Below are positions 37,161-47,049 of a stretch of 64,000 nucleotides of DNA, piece by piece. The notes below the pieces were generated by a model. The model was not told where the DNA came from, searched no databases, and worked only from the letters and a program-made list of their open reading frames with translations. Numbering within the stretch: the stretch's first letter is position 1; every line of letters starts with the position of its first letter. Both the position numbers and the translations under genes were made by a program. Source of the DNA: Puccinia triticina (lineage: Eukaryota; Basidiomycota; Pucciniomycetes; Pucciniales; Pucciniaceae); assembly GCF_026914185.1 (NCBI RefSeq), contig NC_070575.1:4048001-4112000 (forward strand), in the 5' to 3' direction.

Positions 37161-38793
37161 ATGCCTGCAAGCAACTCCATGCCCTCTGCCAAGCCTACCC
37201 TGCCCGAGGGTCACTTTCTCTTCACCTCAGAATCGGTGAGTTCTCAGTGTCTTGTTTCTCCACACAGCCACACCCCCTAACCCAGTCTATTTTCGATCGC
37301 TTGCAGGTCGGTGAAGGCCACCCGGACAAGATCTGTGATCAGGTCAGTCGCTTCGACGTCATCATCATCAGAGCCACCGATCAAACATCCCATCCCTCCC
37401 TCCCTACTGCCCCGATCACTCCCAAGAAAAGCCTCGGATCTACTGTTTAGCGATCGAGACTCAATTTTCTAACTCTTACCGTCCGTGAAATCGTAGGTTT
37501 CTGATGCCATTCTAGATGCATGCCTCAAAGACGACCCGTGGTCAAAGGTCGCATGTGAGACTGCCAGCAAGACCGGCATGGTGTGTTCTTTTCTCTCTCA
37601 ATCAATTGCCAGCGGGATCATTCATGGGGTGGGATCTGTGTCTCTACCTTCCAGATCATGGTCTTTGGTGAGATCACGACCCGATCGCCGATCGATTTCC
37701 AGAAAGTGATTCGTGAGACGATCAAGCGAATCGGATACGACCATTCCGACAAGGGCTTCGACTACAAGACCTGTAACGTCCTCGTGGCCATCGAGCAGCA
37801 GTCTCCTGATATCGCTCAAGGCTTGGATAACGGAAGTCTTGAAAACCATGGGGCTGGTGATCAGGGTATCATGTTCGGCTACGCCACCGACGAGACCGCT
37901 GAGCTGATGCCCCTGACGCTTGTCCTGGCCCATCAACTGAATGCCAAGCTGGCCGAAGAGAGACGGAAAGAGGGCGGACTGAATTGGCTCCGTCCGGATT
38001 CCAAGACCCAAGTCACGATCGAGTACAAGAAGGAGCAGGACAGCGGGGCAGTGGTGCCGATTCGAGTAGACACTATCGTGGTTTCTACCCAGCATGCTGA
38101 AAGCATCTCCACCGAAGACCTGCGAGAAGCCGTCATGGAGAAGATCGTCAAGCAGGTCATCCCTTCCCATCTGCTCGACGACAGAACCATCTACCACATC
38201 CAACCTGCCGGGCGGTTCGTGATCGGTGGTCCTCAGGGTGATGCCGGACTAACTGGTCGAAAGATCATCGTCGACTGTAAGCTTCCCTCATCTAACGCTT
38301 TTTTTCCACTAGCCAGACCAACCAAAGCTTGACATGTGTCCACAGCATACGGAGGCTGGGGTGCCCACGGAGGAGGTGCGTTTTCCGGGAAGGATTGGTC
38401 CAAGGTTGATCGATCAGGGGCCTACCTGGCCCGATGGATCGCCAAGTCGATAATCGCCGCCGGATTGGCCCGAAGGATCTTGGTCCAATTGTCCTACGCC
38501 ATCGGGGTCGCCGAGCCGCTCAGTATTCACGTGGACTCGTACGGAACATCCAAAGGAAAGACCGACGCCCAGCTAGTCGACATCATCCTACGTAACTTTG
38601 ACTTGAGACCCGGTGTTGTTGGTGAGTAATCTGATCCTCATATCTATCATGCGTCGGTCGCTGACCCTCCTGAACAAATCATCCAGTGAAAGAACTTGGT
38701 CTGCAAAGACCCATCTACACCCAGACCGCTGCCTATGGTCATTTCGGTAACCCCCAATACCCATGGGAACAACCCAAACAGCTTAAATTTTGA
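37161..38793 (+). CDS. S-adenosylmethionine synthetase
   Basis: The enzyme makes S-adenosylmethionine from methionine and ATP in the cytosol, the methyl donor for the cell. Six exons join in frame: 37161-37235, 37307-37342, 37497-37580, 37655-38276, 38346-38621 and 38687-38793, giving 399 residues, close to the usual eukaryotic length. The ATP-binding start [19 protein letters not shown] spans the first intron. The signature [12 protein letters not shown] and the glycine-rich loop GGGAFSGKD are both intact, and the C-terminus reads [14 protein letters not shown] as in other fungi. One conserved position before GGWGAHGG is Ser here where Thr is common. All introns have GT-AG ends. I see no damage, so this should be a working housekeeping gene. 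Confidence 0.93.
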
Positions 38794-39900
38794 TAGCCAA
38801 TCAACCTAGAACTAGAGCAGCCCCTTTTTCCCGTACTCTTGTTTCCTATTTCTTATTCTTTTTAATTATTCTTTGACGTCACCCGCCTCATCCCCTCTAT
38901 ACGAGTGTAACCTTTCCCTCCCTCCTTGTCGATCCGTTCCCCATTGAAGCATGATATCCTTGAAAAACAACCGTCTGCCTTCATTTCGATACCCCCCTCA
39001 CTACCCAGCAACTCTTGCATCTCTTTCGTCGCACACCATTTACAAGCGTCTTCTCATTCACATACTTTTTCTACAGCTTCCTTGAATGCTCGTGCCCACA
39101 GCTTCCTCTATTTTTCCCCAGCCTTCCTTTTGCTAAATTTCTTTGCCCCGGCCATTCCCTAGACTGAAATGCAAAAGTGATCCAAACCATCCACGCGATT
39201 ATCTTACAACGCGATTAGACCTGTCTCTCGATACATTTCATTCTTGAAAGCATGGGCCAGTCTGGGCGTCCCTGTTCTCATACGCCACTCAGAATCATTT
39301 GCTCCGCCGCCATGAGCCCTATCCTTTCCTACTTGATGCCCACCATAGAAAACTCCTGAGATACAGTGATATGCCAAAACTATATCTAGATACTTTGGGT
39401 CCCTGTATGAACATCTCCTTCTCTGCGAAATATACACTTGACAGGCAATGCAAACAATTTCTCTCTTTGTCCGGTCTCCCATTCTCTGTTCTCTCCCTCT
39501 CAAGTTCAACAACTCTCGTACTTTCGAAATCGACATCAGGTAAGGAATTATTAGTTCCCAGATCTGCTGGGGCCAACGGAATTTGGTGTTTTGCTCTATG
39601 GCCTTCAGTGTAACGGGTGGGGGAGAAGAGCAAGAGTCACCACTTGTGGGAGAAGTAACCCCTGTAATTAGGAACAGAAAGGGAAAGTGAGAAATGGAGG
39701 AACTTTACCTGGCTCAGGGACATTCACCCAGGTTTGGGATTCTCTACTGCACTAGGAGAGGGTGGGGGCCAAGTGACTAAAATAAGGTGGCGGACTTTTG
39801 TGTGGGGCCCTGTGAAACCCAGTGGAGGCAAGGGTTTTACAAGGTTTTACAACTGTTGCAAAGCAACCCTAAGGGTTTGCCCTTTGCCATCTCACCAAGA
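38794..39900. other. intergenic stretch downstream of SAM synthetase
   Basis: There is no supported gene. A C/T-rich region from 38820 to 39150 probably includes the 3' untranslated end of SAM synthetase. Confidence 0.45.
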
Positions 39901-40155
39901 CCCTTATTTTAGGGTCTGCCTTTTTGCACACCAAAAAATTACCCTGCGCACACCAAAAAAGGTGTGCACTCCAAAGTTTTTTGGAGTGCACAGGTGTGCA
40001 CTCCAGCATTTCTTGGAGTGAAAATAGTTCACTCCAAAAAGATGTGGTTTTAGGAGTATGTGGTTTTAGGAGTGAACTATTTTCACTCCAGGAAATGCTG
40101 GGTGTGCAGAAGCGCACTCCAATAAACCTTGGAGTGCACCCTGTTGCACTCCCGC
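39901..40155. repeat. repeat end with nested inverted repeats
   Basis: Many copies of the word GGAGTGCAC and its complement are arranged as foldbacks. The largest has 33-bp arms at 40003-40035 and 40069-40101 with one mismatch. The first 70 bp (39901-39970) reappear on the reverse strand at 52912-52980, so this is one end of a dispersed element. Confidence 0.6.
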
Positions 40156-41292
40156 CTTGACGGCCGCCGCAGACCGGCCATCGAGGGTAGACCGGTCATC
40201 GGGAGGAAACATCCCTCTCGATGGCCGGTGCTGATTATCGAGATCCTCCTGATGACCAGCACCAGTCATTGAGAGGGATGAGTCCTCCCGATGACCAGCA
40301 CCGGTCATCGAGAGGACTCACCCACTCGATGACGGATACAGATCGGTCATCAGGAGGAAACAAGTTCAACCCTCTCGATGACCGGTCTATACCGGTCATC
40401 GAGGAGATGAGTCCTCCCCATGACCAGCACCAGTCATTGAGAGGACTCATCCCTCTTGATGACCGGTACAGATTGGTCATCGAGAGGGTTGCTTCCTCTC
40501 GATGACCGGTCTGTCCCGGTCATCGGGAGGAAGCAACCCTCTCGATGACCGGTCTGTCACGGTCATCGGGAGGAAGCAACCCTCTCGATGACCGGTCTGT
40601 CCCGGTCATCGGGAGGAAGCAACCCTCTCGATGACCGGGACAGACCAGTCATCGGGAGGAAGCAACCCTCTCGATGACCGGGACAGACCGGTCATCGGGA
40701 GGAAGCAACCCTCTCGATGACCGGGACAGACCGGTCATCGAGAGGGATGAGTGGGATGAGTCCTCCCAATGACCAGCACCGGTCATCGAGGGGGTTGTTT
40801 CCTCTCGATGACCGGGCCATACCGGCCATCAAGAGGGACATCGGCAGGACTCATTCCTCTCGATGACCGGTATAGACCGGCCATCAGGAGGAAACAGCTC
40901 TCTCAATGACCGGTCTGCCCCGGTCATTGAGAGGGATGAGTCCTCCCGATGACCACCACCGGTCATCGAGAGGGATGAGTCCTCCCGATGACCACCACCG
41001 GTCATCGAGAGGGATGAGTCCTCCCGATGACCACCACCGGTCATCGAGAGGGTTGTTTCCTCCCGATGATTGGGAGTGATGAGTCCTCCCGATGATTGGC
41101 AGGGATGAGTCCTCCCGATGATTGGGAGGGATGAGTCCTCCCGATGACCAGCACCGGTCTTAGAGAGGGCTGTTTCCTCCTAATGACCGGTCTATACCGG
41201 TCATCGAGAGGGCTATTTCCTCCCAATGACCGGTCTATACCGGTCATCCAGAGGGATGAGTCCTCCCAATGACCAGCATCAACCGGTCATTG
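40156..41292. repeat. minisatellite of palindromic ACCGGTCATC units
   Basis: About 1.1 kb of tandem units, mostly 39 or 43 bp, made of GATGACCGG and CCGGTCATC facing each other across a short spacer such as TCTGTC, with GGGAGGA or CCTCTC between. Units near 40490-40740 and 40925-41050 are nearly identical to each other. The array is open in some frames only because the units repeat; I do not regard it as coding. Confidence 0.8.
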
Positions 41293-41718
41293 AGAACTCC
41301 AGGGAAGCGTGGTCCTTGGAGTACCCCTAGCCTAACTAAGCCTCTCGAACGGAGGGTCCGGGGGACCCCGCCCGGAGGGCTCTCCGTAGGAGAGGCTTAT
41401 GAGTTATGTCGTACCTTTTGCCTGAGAGTTCTGGGATTTTGTGGCTTTTTATGCCATCATTGCCTTTAGCGCTCCACACAGAGGATATTATCCAACCTCT
41501 GCTGCAGCCCTGAGGGGACATGTTAGCTGAACATCCTGGCTACAATCCCCTCTCCTCACATTCTAATTTGGATGACTGAGCTCAAGTGGCCAAGGCATCT
41601 TAGCTGGAGCTTGGTCCCTGGGGGACTCCATACTTGCCATACTGCTTTCTGCCACGCTTATGCGTGGCGGAAATCAGTATGGATTTTCAGGCCTTATGTA
41701 TTTGTCAATATAACTAGA
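41293..41718. other. GC-rich block and left flank of the Copia insertion
   Basis: A block rich in GGAGGGTCCG and GGGACC words follows the minisatellite and carries CCTAACTAAG at 41331-41340. The last bases CTAGA (41714-41718) are the target duplication of the Copia element. Confidence 0.5.
41714..41718. repeat. target-site duplication, left (CTAGA)
   Basis: CTAGA lies directly outside the left LTR and is repeated directly outside the right LTR at 47045-47049. Five bases is the normal size for Copia integration. Confidence 0.9.
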
Positions 41719-41964
41719 TGTGAAACTCCATAAAATATTATGTGTCCTATGGGAGTTGAACCCATGTCTCTTATATCCATGTCAAGTGTACTAACCACTG
41801 TACTAAGGACGCTTGGATATGAATGGCTGCAGGTGGGTGAATGAACATCCACTGGTGTCACATGAAGATCCCTAATTGAGGGTAAGACCTGTAAATGACA
41901 GGTCATGAATGAGTGACACCAGCAGGTATGATAAAGCTAAGAGTAGCAGAACCACAACCTGACA
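41719..41964 (-). repeat. Copia 3' LTR
   Basis: 246 bp, TG...CA, identical to 46799-47044. Contains a tRNA-like sequence at 41742-41812. Confidence 0.93.
41742..41812 (-). ncRNA. tRNA-like sequence inside the 3' LTR
   Basis: Read on the reverse strand, 71 nt fold like a tRNA. The acceptor stem pairs 6 of 7, the D stem is GTAC/GTAC, the T stem is ATGGG/CCCAT with loop TTCAACT, and the anticodon stem is weak. TAGTACAGTGG fits the polymerase III A box and GGTTCAACTCC fits the B box. Position 33 is A, so a normal anticodon loop is missing. The AGAGAC junction before the T arm recalls tRNA-Asp or tRNA-Glu. It is more likely a tRNA-derived promoter or relic than a working tRNA. Confidence 0.6.
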
Positions 41965-41975
41965 GCCCCCCGTGC
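41965..41975 (-). promoter_or_regulatory. Copia polypurine tract
   Basis: Directly before the 3' LTR the element strand reads CACGGGGGGC. Its G-run is in the position where plus-strand DNA synthesis is primed. Confidence 0.6.
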
Positions 41976-42022
41976 TATGAAAGGGGTTTATCATACCAAG
42001 ACTCCATAATATCCTAGGTATC

Positions 42023-42053
42023 ACGCGGTAGCGCTGGGCTCATAACCTGTGAA
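42023..42053 (+). repeat. second copy of the primer-site junction with extra tRNA-like sequence
   Basis: The 21 bases at 42033-42053 equal the junction of primer site and LTR at 46784-46804. The bases in front (GCGGTAGC) resemble the D arm of an initiator tRNA, whereas those in front of the true junction do not. Confidence 0.5.
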
Positions 42054-42206
42054 GCGCCAGTGGACCGCAGTGAGCACGAGAGAAGTCTTGGGAGAGCGAA
42101 GGACACGGAAAAGAAGGATAATCACCTGAGAAGCGCCAGTGGACCGCAGTGAGCACGAGAGAAGTCTTGGGAGAGCGAAGGACACGGAAAAGAAGGATAA
42201 TCACCT
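42051..42206. repeat. 77-bp tandem duplication in the Copia 3' region
   Basis: Copies at 42051-42127 and 42130-42206 are essentially identical, start GAAGCGCCAGTGGACC (second copy from 42130) and end AATCACCT. They lie between the polyprotein stop and the polypurine tract. Confidence 0.85.
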
Positions 42207-42415
42207 ATTGAGGTGAGGAGCGGAAATGACTAGATGAGTGGGAAAAGAAAAGAAAAGAAAAGGAAAAAATACAGGCTCTAGCGGGAATCTATCTACAAGA
42301 TGTAAACCTAAGCTGAGTATGTAACCAATCCTCCAAGTTTCCCACGCCTTGCTCCATAACCCCCTTTCCTCCTGGTGTCCGGATGTCGCTGTACTGTCAC
42401 AGCCCCCCGTGCTTG

Positions 42416-45400
42416 CTAGGCAACTGTTAATGAAATGTTCTCCAGAGCCTTGCGTATCTTGAACGGCGCTAGTGGCTTAGTCAAGAAGTCAGCTTGGTTG
42501 TCGTTTGTTCCAATGTATTCGATTTTGAAGTTTGATTCTCGTTCTATGTGATGCCGAAGCCAGTGGTGGCGGACGTTAATGTGTCGAGTTCTGTGTTGAT
42601 ATTGAGGATTCTTGAGTAAGGCGAGAGCTCCTCTATTATCGCAGTAAAGGAGTGCCGAGGTCGGTGGTAATTGCAGGGAAGGATGAATGTCAATAAGGAG
42701 CTGTTCGAGCCAGCGAATGTCTTGCCCCGTTTCAGAGCAAGCCCGGTATTCCGCTTCAGTTGTCGAGATGGCGGGAGCATCATCATTTTGTTTCTGACTA
42801 CGCCATCCGACGGCTCCATAGTAATGGACGAGACTTCCCGAGAATGAGGCCGAGTCGACTCCACTTTCAAAACTGGCATCTGCAAAAGCCACTATTCTTC
42901 CACTCTCCGATGGCGGAGAACCCAAGGTGAGCTGAGCTTGAATGGTCTTCTTCAAGTATCGGAAAACGTGTTTGACTTGATGTTCGTGGGTGCGTGACGG
43001 ATTGTTGAGGAATTGTGATAGATAGCTGCACGGAAACGCCAAATCTGGTCGGGTGCACTGTACCAGGTAGTTGATAAGGCCCACCGCGCGCCGATAGTTG
43101 AATTGCTCGGTGACTGGATTCGGGTCGATGGGACAGGTTAGTGCATTGAGTGGAAGCGGGGTAGATGCGGATCTGCACTCAGTGACTTGAAATTCTTCTA
43201 GGATCTCCTTGATGTACCGATCCTGCGCGAATGAGATTGTGCGGTTGGTTCGATCACGCGTGACTCTCATACCTAGCACCCACTTGCATGGGCCCAAGTC
43301 TTCCATTTCGAATCGGTTTTTTATGGCTGTCTTCAAGAACGTCACGTCAGGACCCGCGATGACTAGATCGTCGACATGCACGTATACAAAACAGGGCTTG
43401 GACGGATCTTGATGGATGAAGAGGCAAGCATCGGCTTGCGCTGGTTGGAAATTGATGGATAGGAAGAACTCCTTGAGCGCACGGTACCAGCAGCGGGGAC
43501 TTTGTTTTAGTCCATACAGGGACTTCTGAAGCTTTAGACCATGGCCCGGTGGAACGTCAATGTTGACGCCGTCCGGCACTTTGATGAAAATTTCCTCATC
43601 AGGAATGCCGTTGAGGAATGCACATCGGACGTCCATCTGCTCTATCTCCCAGTCGTTTGCGGCAGCGATACCCGATATGACTCTGAGTGAAGTTAGTCGA
43701 CCGGTAGGTGCAAAGGTGGCACCATAGTCGATTCCTTCAACTTGTCGAAAACCTCTTACACACAGGCGAGCTTTGTATTTTTGAAGCTCACCGTCAGCGT
43801 TGAATTTCCGTTTGAATACCCACACCGTATCAAGTTGGCGAGTACCAACTTTCATCGGGGCCACTACCCAGACCTCATGTCTGGTGATGTTGTCGATTTC
43901 TACCTCAACCGCCATGAGCCATTCGTTCCCGTCGAGTCGACGCATTGCTTGAGCGAAAGTCTTAGGGTCTTTGAGGGACGCAGGTTCTCCGATGATGACG
44001 AATGCCTTATGAATTGGCGGATAGCCGGCCAAGTTAGCTCGGTGTCTGCGGGAACCCTCAATTATATTGTCGGGATCGATGTCGCTGGAGATGTTCCTCG
44101 GAGCCTCGTCGTAGTGCGGAACATATGCATATCCCTTGACGTTGGACTTCAAGACTGGTATCGGTGGTAAGTCGAGTTCTTCAGATGCTGGGGCCGGTTG
44201 GGGTGAGTTTTCAGGAATTGGGGACGATTGACTGTCTTCCTCATTACTGATGTCGTTGTCTTGAGAATTTGGGTCGGGATGATTGTCTTGATGATTGTCT
44301 TCAGATACGTCTTGAATACGACCATCAGAAGGAATAGCTGGGCTGATGAGATCTAGCATCCACTCGGAGACGTCGCCACGTTGCGGTGAACTACAAAGTG
44401 ATGGGAACTCAGATGGGAAGAACCGAACGTGATGGGTGATCTTAATCTTATTGGAGTCTGGGACCCACAATTTGTACGATTTGTGACCTTCTGAGTAACC
44501 GATCAGGATAGCTTCTTTGCCCGACGGGGAAAATTTGGAGTTCCGCCACTTCTTTTCTTCCAAGAAGACGGCCCTGCACCCGAAGGGATAAAGCCGAGTG
44601 AGGTCGGGAGGGTTGCCAGTCCATAGTTCAAAAGGTGACCGCATGCCGATGGAGCTGTCCGGAGACCGATTTTCCAGGTAAACTGAAGTTGTTACAGCTT
44701 CCCCCCACCAAGAGAGGTCGAGACCGGAGGTGAGGAGCAGAGCTCTGGTCTTCTCAACGGTGGTCCTATTGCCCCGTTCGGCGAATGGATTTTGTTGGGG
44801 AGTGTACGGCGCCGAGGTGAGATGGACTATTCCCCGTTCTTGGAAAAGTGTGGCGAACTTGTGATTGATGAATTCGCCTCCATTGTCCGAAACTACGGAT
44901 TTTAATTTTCGGCCGGTGTAAGTTTCGGCCTGATTGAGAAAGATGGTGAAGAAGTGGAAGGTGTGGGACTTACTCGGCATCGGGTAGATAAAGCGGAATT
45001 TACTGTGTCCGTCTATTATCTTAAGGAAATAGCGATTTCCTCCCCGAGAGGCCGGAGTAATCGGTCCGCACAGGTCCATGTGGATGCAGTCGAGGATGCC
45101 GTCGACGGAAGGGAACACGCCAGGGAAGGATTGTTGTGTCATTTTGGATAAGTCACAGTTGTGACATCCGAGCTCTTTGATGTGAAGGTCGGGGTGTGCA
45201 GCCTTCAGATAGGGGAGACTGGGGTGACCCAGGGAGTTGTGAAGGACGAGGGCGTCTGACGTGACCGAGTATGCCTTGTTGGTGGCCAGCTCAATGGTGA
45301 GGATGTCGTCCCCCGTGTTACCGACGCACATGACTTGGCCGTCCTTCTCGCATTTGAACCTCGTTCCGTTGTCGGTAGGGATGATTGAATACCCCCTCTT

Positions 45401-46708
45401 AAGGTAGTGGGTTAAAGGAATGAGAGAGTTGGAGAGTTCCGGCACGAAGTAGGCTTTCTCAATGATCATGGGGCCGGCGCTAGTGGAGATAACCGCTCGA
45501 CCTTCGCCGACTATGGGAATTGTTGATCCATTTGCCACGTACACTACAGAGGAACACGACTTGAATGAGGTGAAGTAGGATCGATGCTTCAAATAATGTC
45601 CGGTTGCTCCACTATCGAAGATGATTACGTCCGCAACACCAGAGTTGACACTCAACATAGCTTTCTTGGCTATTCGGGCATTGGCTCTGTCCAGGGCGGC
45701 CTGGAAGTAGGCGGCGGCCTTATCTGGATGGACCGCGTGACATTCTTCCTCCGTGTGGGTTGTCTCGGGATTGTGTTTTCCGTCAGCACAACGGAGTCGT
45801 ACTCGCCGAGACCCGCTTGGCTTACTCGGGATTCCCGATGAGGTGGCAGCTAAGGCAGTCGAGTTAGAAGGAACTTGAGTAGTTGATTCTGCCTCTTGTT
45901 GTCTTCGGAGTTCTGCCTCAAGGTCCCTAAGAAAACTAGGGAGCTCTAGAGTGTCGTCGAGGCCCTTTAGACTGTTGAAGCGAAGCGTTCGAAAAGTGGA
46001 GAACGAGGTTGGAAGCCGCTTTAGGATGATGAAGACCCAACACGTTTCCAGAGTGGGCTTGTCGAGTTTGTCGTTGGCGACCTCAAGCATCAGATCAAAG
46101 GTGTTTCGGAATAGATTTATCGAGTCTTTCATTGTATCTTCAGCAAATCGAATCTCATAGAGACGGTCCCAGACGTTGGCTACGTTTTCGAGGGATTTGG
46201 TGGCGTAGTGCTCGTTTATGGCGTCCCACAGGGCTTTAGGTTCAAACGTTCGGTAATTTCGTCCCACAAAACGGTGAGCATTCTCTTCGTTCAGATGTAG
46301 TCGAAGAAAAGTGGTGGCCTGCTTCCGTTTCTTGTTGTAATCGGCCTCGGCTTCCAGCTTCTTGGGATCTTCGAAGATGTAATCGTCGAGCATTTGATAA
46401 CCCAGAGCATTAATCATCTTCAGGCGCCAAGTAGCGAAGTTGGAGTCGTTTAGGGGGTCGGTGACCAGTTTGACAGAGTTTGAGGAGTTGTTGTCTGACA
46501 TCATGGGAGCGGTGGAAGTGATGGTTGATGGGGGATTTAAAGAGGGAGCAGGGACAGGATTTAGAGCCGCTGCAATGGTGGTGTCCGCGTCTGACTCGGA
46601 GTTCGATTCTTGATGCTCAGGGGCTGGGCTTTCTTCGTTGGGATCGGGAGTGAAAGGAAAACGACCGGGAGGATGAAGGGTCGGTTTGGGGTCCTGATTT
46701 CCCGCCAC
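42416..46708 (-). CDS. Copia Gag-Pol polyprotein
   Basis: This single frame of 1430 residues encodes all proteins of the element. Gag (about residues 80-270) is of the UBN2 type. In place of a classic CCHC knuckle there is a C-x-H-type cluster (RLRCADGKHNPETTHTEEEC). The protease motif is DSGATGHY. Integrase has an HHCC-type cluster (HNSLGHP then CHNC) and the acidic triad in HMDLCGP, SDNGGEF and PFAERGNR. Reverse transcriptase runs through VWVFKRKF, GVDYGATFAPTGR-like residues and the catalytic YVHVDDL. RNase H covers ADASFES, STTEAEYRA and YCDNRGALALL to HINVRHHWLR near the end. The order protease, integrase, reverse transcriptase defines Copia. I see no stop or frameshift. Confidence 0.95.
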   Translation of the reverse strand: MAGNQDPKPTLHPPGRFPFTPDPNEESPAPEHQESNSESDADTTIAAALNPVPAPSLNPPSTITSTAPMMSDNNSSNSVKLVTDPLNDSNFATWRLKMINALGYQMLDDYIFEDPKKLEAEADYNKKRKQATTFLRLHLNEENAHRFVGRNYRTFEPKALWDAINEHYATKSLENVANVWDRLYEIRFAEDTMKDSINLFRNTFDLMLEVANDKLDKPTLETCWVFIILKRLPTSFSTFRTLRFNSLKGLDDTLELPSFLRDLEAELRRQQEAESTTQVPSNSTALAATSSGIPSKPSGSRRVRLRCADGKHNPETTHTEEECHAVHPDKAAAYFQAALDRANARIAKKAMLSVNSGVADVIIFDSGATGHYLKHRSYFTSFKSCSSVVYVANGSTIPIVGEGRAVISTSAGPMIIEKAYFVPELSNSLIPLTHYLKRGYSIIPTDNGTRFKCEKDGQVMCVGNTGDDILTIELATNKAYSVTSDALVLHNSLGHPSLPYLKAAHPDLHIKELGCHNCDLSKMTQQSFPGVFPSVDGILDCIHMDLCGPITPASRGGNRYFLKIIDGHSKFRFIYPMPSKSHTFHFFTIFLNQAETYTGRKLKSVVSDNGGEFINHKFATLFQERGIVHLTSAPYTPQQNPFAERGNRTTVEKTRALLLTSGLDLSWWGEAVTTSVYLENRSPDSSIGMRSPFELWTGNPPDLTRLYPFGCRAVFLEEKKWRNSKFSPSGKEAILIGYSEGHKSYKLWVPDSNKIKITHHVRFFPSEFPSLCSSPQRGDVSEWMLDLISPAIPSDGRIQDVSEDNHQDNHPDPNSQDNDISNEEDSQSSPIPENSPQPAPASEELDLPPIPVLKSNVKGYAYVPHYDEAPRNISSDIDPDNIIEGSRRHRANLAGYPPIHKAFVIIGEPASLKDPKTFAQAMRRLDGNEWLMAVEVEIDNITRHEVWVVAPMKVGTRQLDTVWVFKRKFNADGELQKYKARLCVRGFRQVEGIDYGATFAPTGRLTSLRVISGIAAANDWEIEQMDVRCAFLNGIPDEEIFIKVPDGVNIDVPPGHGLKLQKSLYGLKQSPRCWYRALKEFFLSINFQPAQADACLFIHQDPSKPCFVYVHVDDLVIAGPDVTFLKTAIKNRFEMEDLGPCKWVLGMRVTRDRTNRTISFAQDRYIKEILEEFQVTECRSASTPLPLNALTCPIDPNPVTEQFNYRRAVGLINYLVQCTRPDLAFPCSYLSQFLNNPSRTHEHQVKHVFRYLKKTIQAQLTLGSPPSESGRIVAFADASFESGVDSASFSGSLVHYYGAVGWRSQKQNDDAPAISTTEAEYRACSETGQDIRWLEQLLIDIHPSLQLPPTSALLYCDNRGALALLKNPQYQHRTRHINVRHHWLRHHIERESNFKIEYIGTNDNQADFLTKPLAPFKIRKALENISLTVA

Positions 46709-46783
46709 GGTGGTGATATGTTTATCTCGTCTTTTCGAATTGTCGCTTGATTGCTATCCTGTTCGTCTCGGTGCTCTTAGTAG

Positions 46784-46798
46784 GCTGGGCTCATAACC
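46784..46798 (-). promoter_or_regulatory. Copia primer-binding site, half-tRNA type
   Basis: On the element strand the 15 bases next to the 5' LTR read GGTTATGAGCCCAGC. Their complement, GCTGGGCTCATAACC, is the anticodon stem-loop of initiator tRNA-Met (CAT anticodon), not a tRNA 3' end. Copia and Ty5 use this kind of internal primer. Confidence 0.75.
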
Positions 46799-47044
46799 TG
46801 TGAAACTCCATAAAATATTATGTGTCCTATGGGAGTTGAACCCATGTCTCTTATATCCATGTCAAGTGTACTAACCACTGTACTAAGGACGCTTGGATAT
46901 GAATGGCTGCAGGTGGGTGAATGAACATCCACTGGTGTCACATGAAGATCCCTAATTGAGGGTAAGACCTGTAAATGACAGGTCATGAATGAGTGACACC
47001 AGCAGGTATGATAAAGCTAAGAGTAGCAGAACCACAACCTGACA
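46799..47044 (-). repeat. Copia 5' LTR
   Basis: 246 bp, identical to 41719-41964. For an element read on the reverse strand this is the upstream LTR. Confidence 0.93.
46822..46892 (-). ncRNA. tRNA-like sequence inside the 5' LTR
   Basis: This is the identical copy of the 71-nt tRNA-like sequence at 41742-41812. In this LTR it could drive polymerase III transcription into the element; that is an inference from the A-box and B-box matches. Confidence 0.6.
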
Positions 47045-47049
47045 CTAGA
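47045..47049. repeat. target-site duplication, right (CTAGA)
   Basis: Exact copy of 41714-41718. The insertion point is about 220 bp before the RecQ-like helicase frame. Confidence 0.9.

Larger units (their letters stand above)
41719..47044 (-). mobile_element. complete Copia LTR retrotransposon
   Basis: The element is 5326 bp long. It has two LTRs of 246 bp that are identical base for base, both starting TG and ending CA, and is flanked by the duplication CTAGA. It reads on the reverse strand, so its 5' LTR is the one at 46799-47044. One long frame encodes Gag and Pol. A primer-binding site touches the 5' LTR and a G-tract touches the 3' LTR. Identical LTRs and an undamaged frame indicate a very recent insertion that may still be able to move. 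Confidence 0.95.

Noticed and set aside
40156..41247. Reading frames with repeated MTGGGHREDSSLS-like units in the minisatellite
   Set aside because: They exist on both strands because the 39-bp units are a multiple of three. There is no start context or splice support, and the 43-bp units break the frame.
41694..46986. Reading frames inside the LTRs (70 and 69 residues)
   Set aside because: They run through the tRNA-like sequence and LTR control region, are identical by LTR identity and match no protein type.
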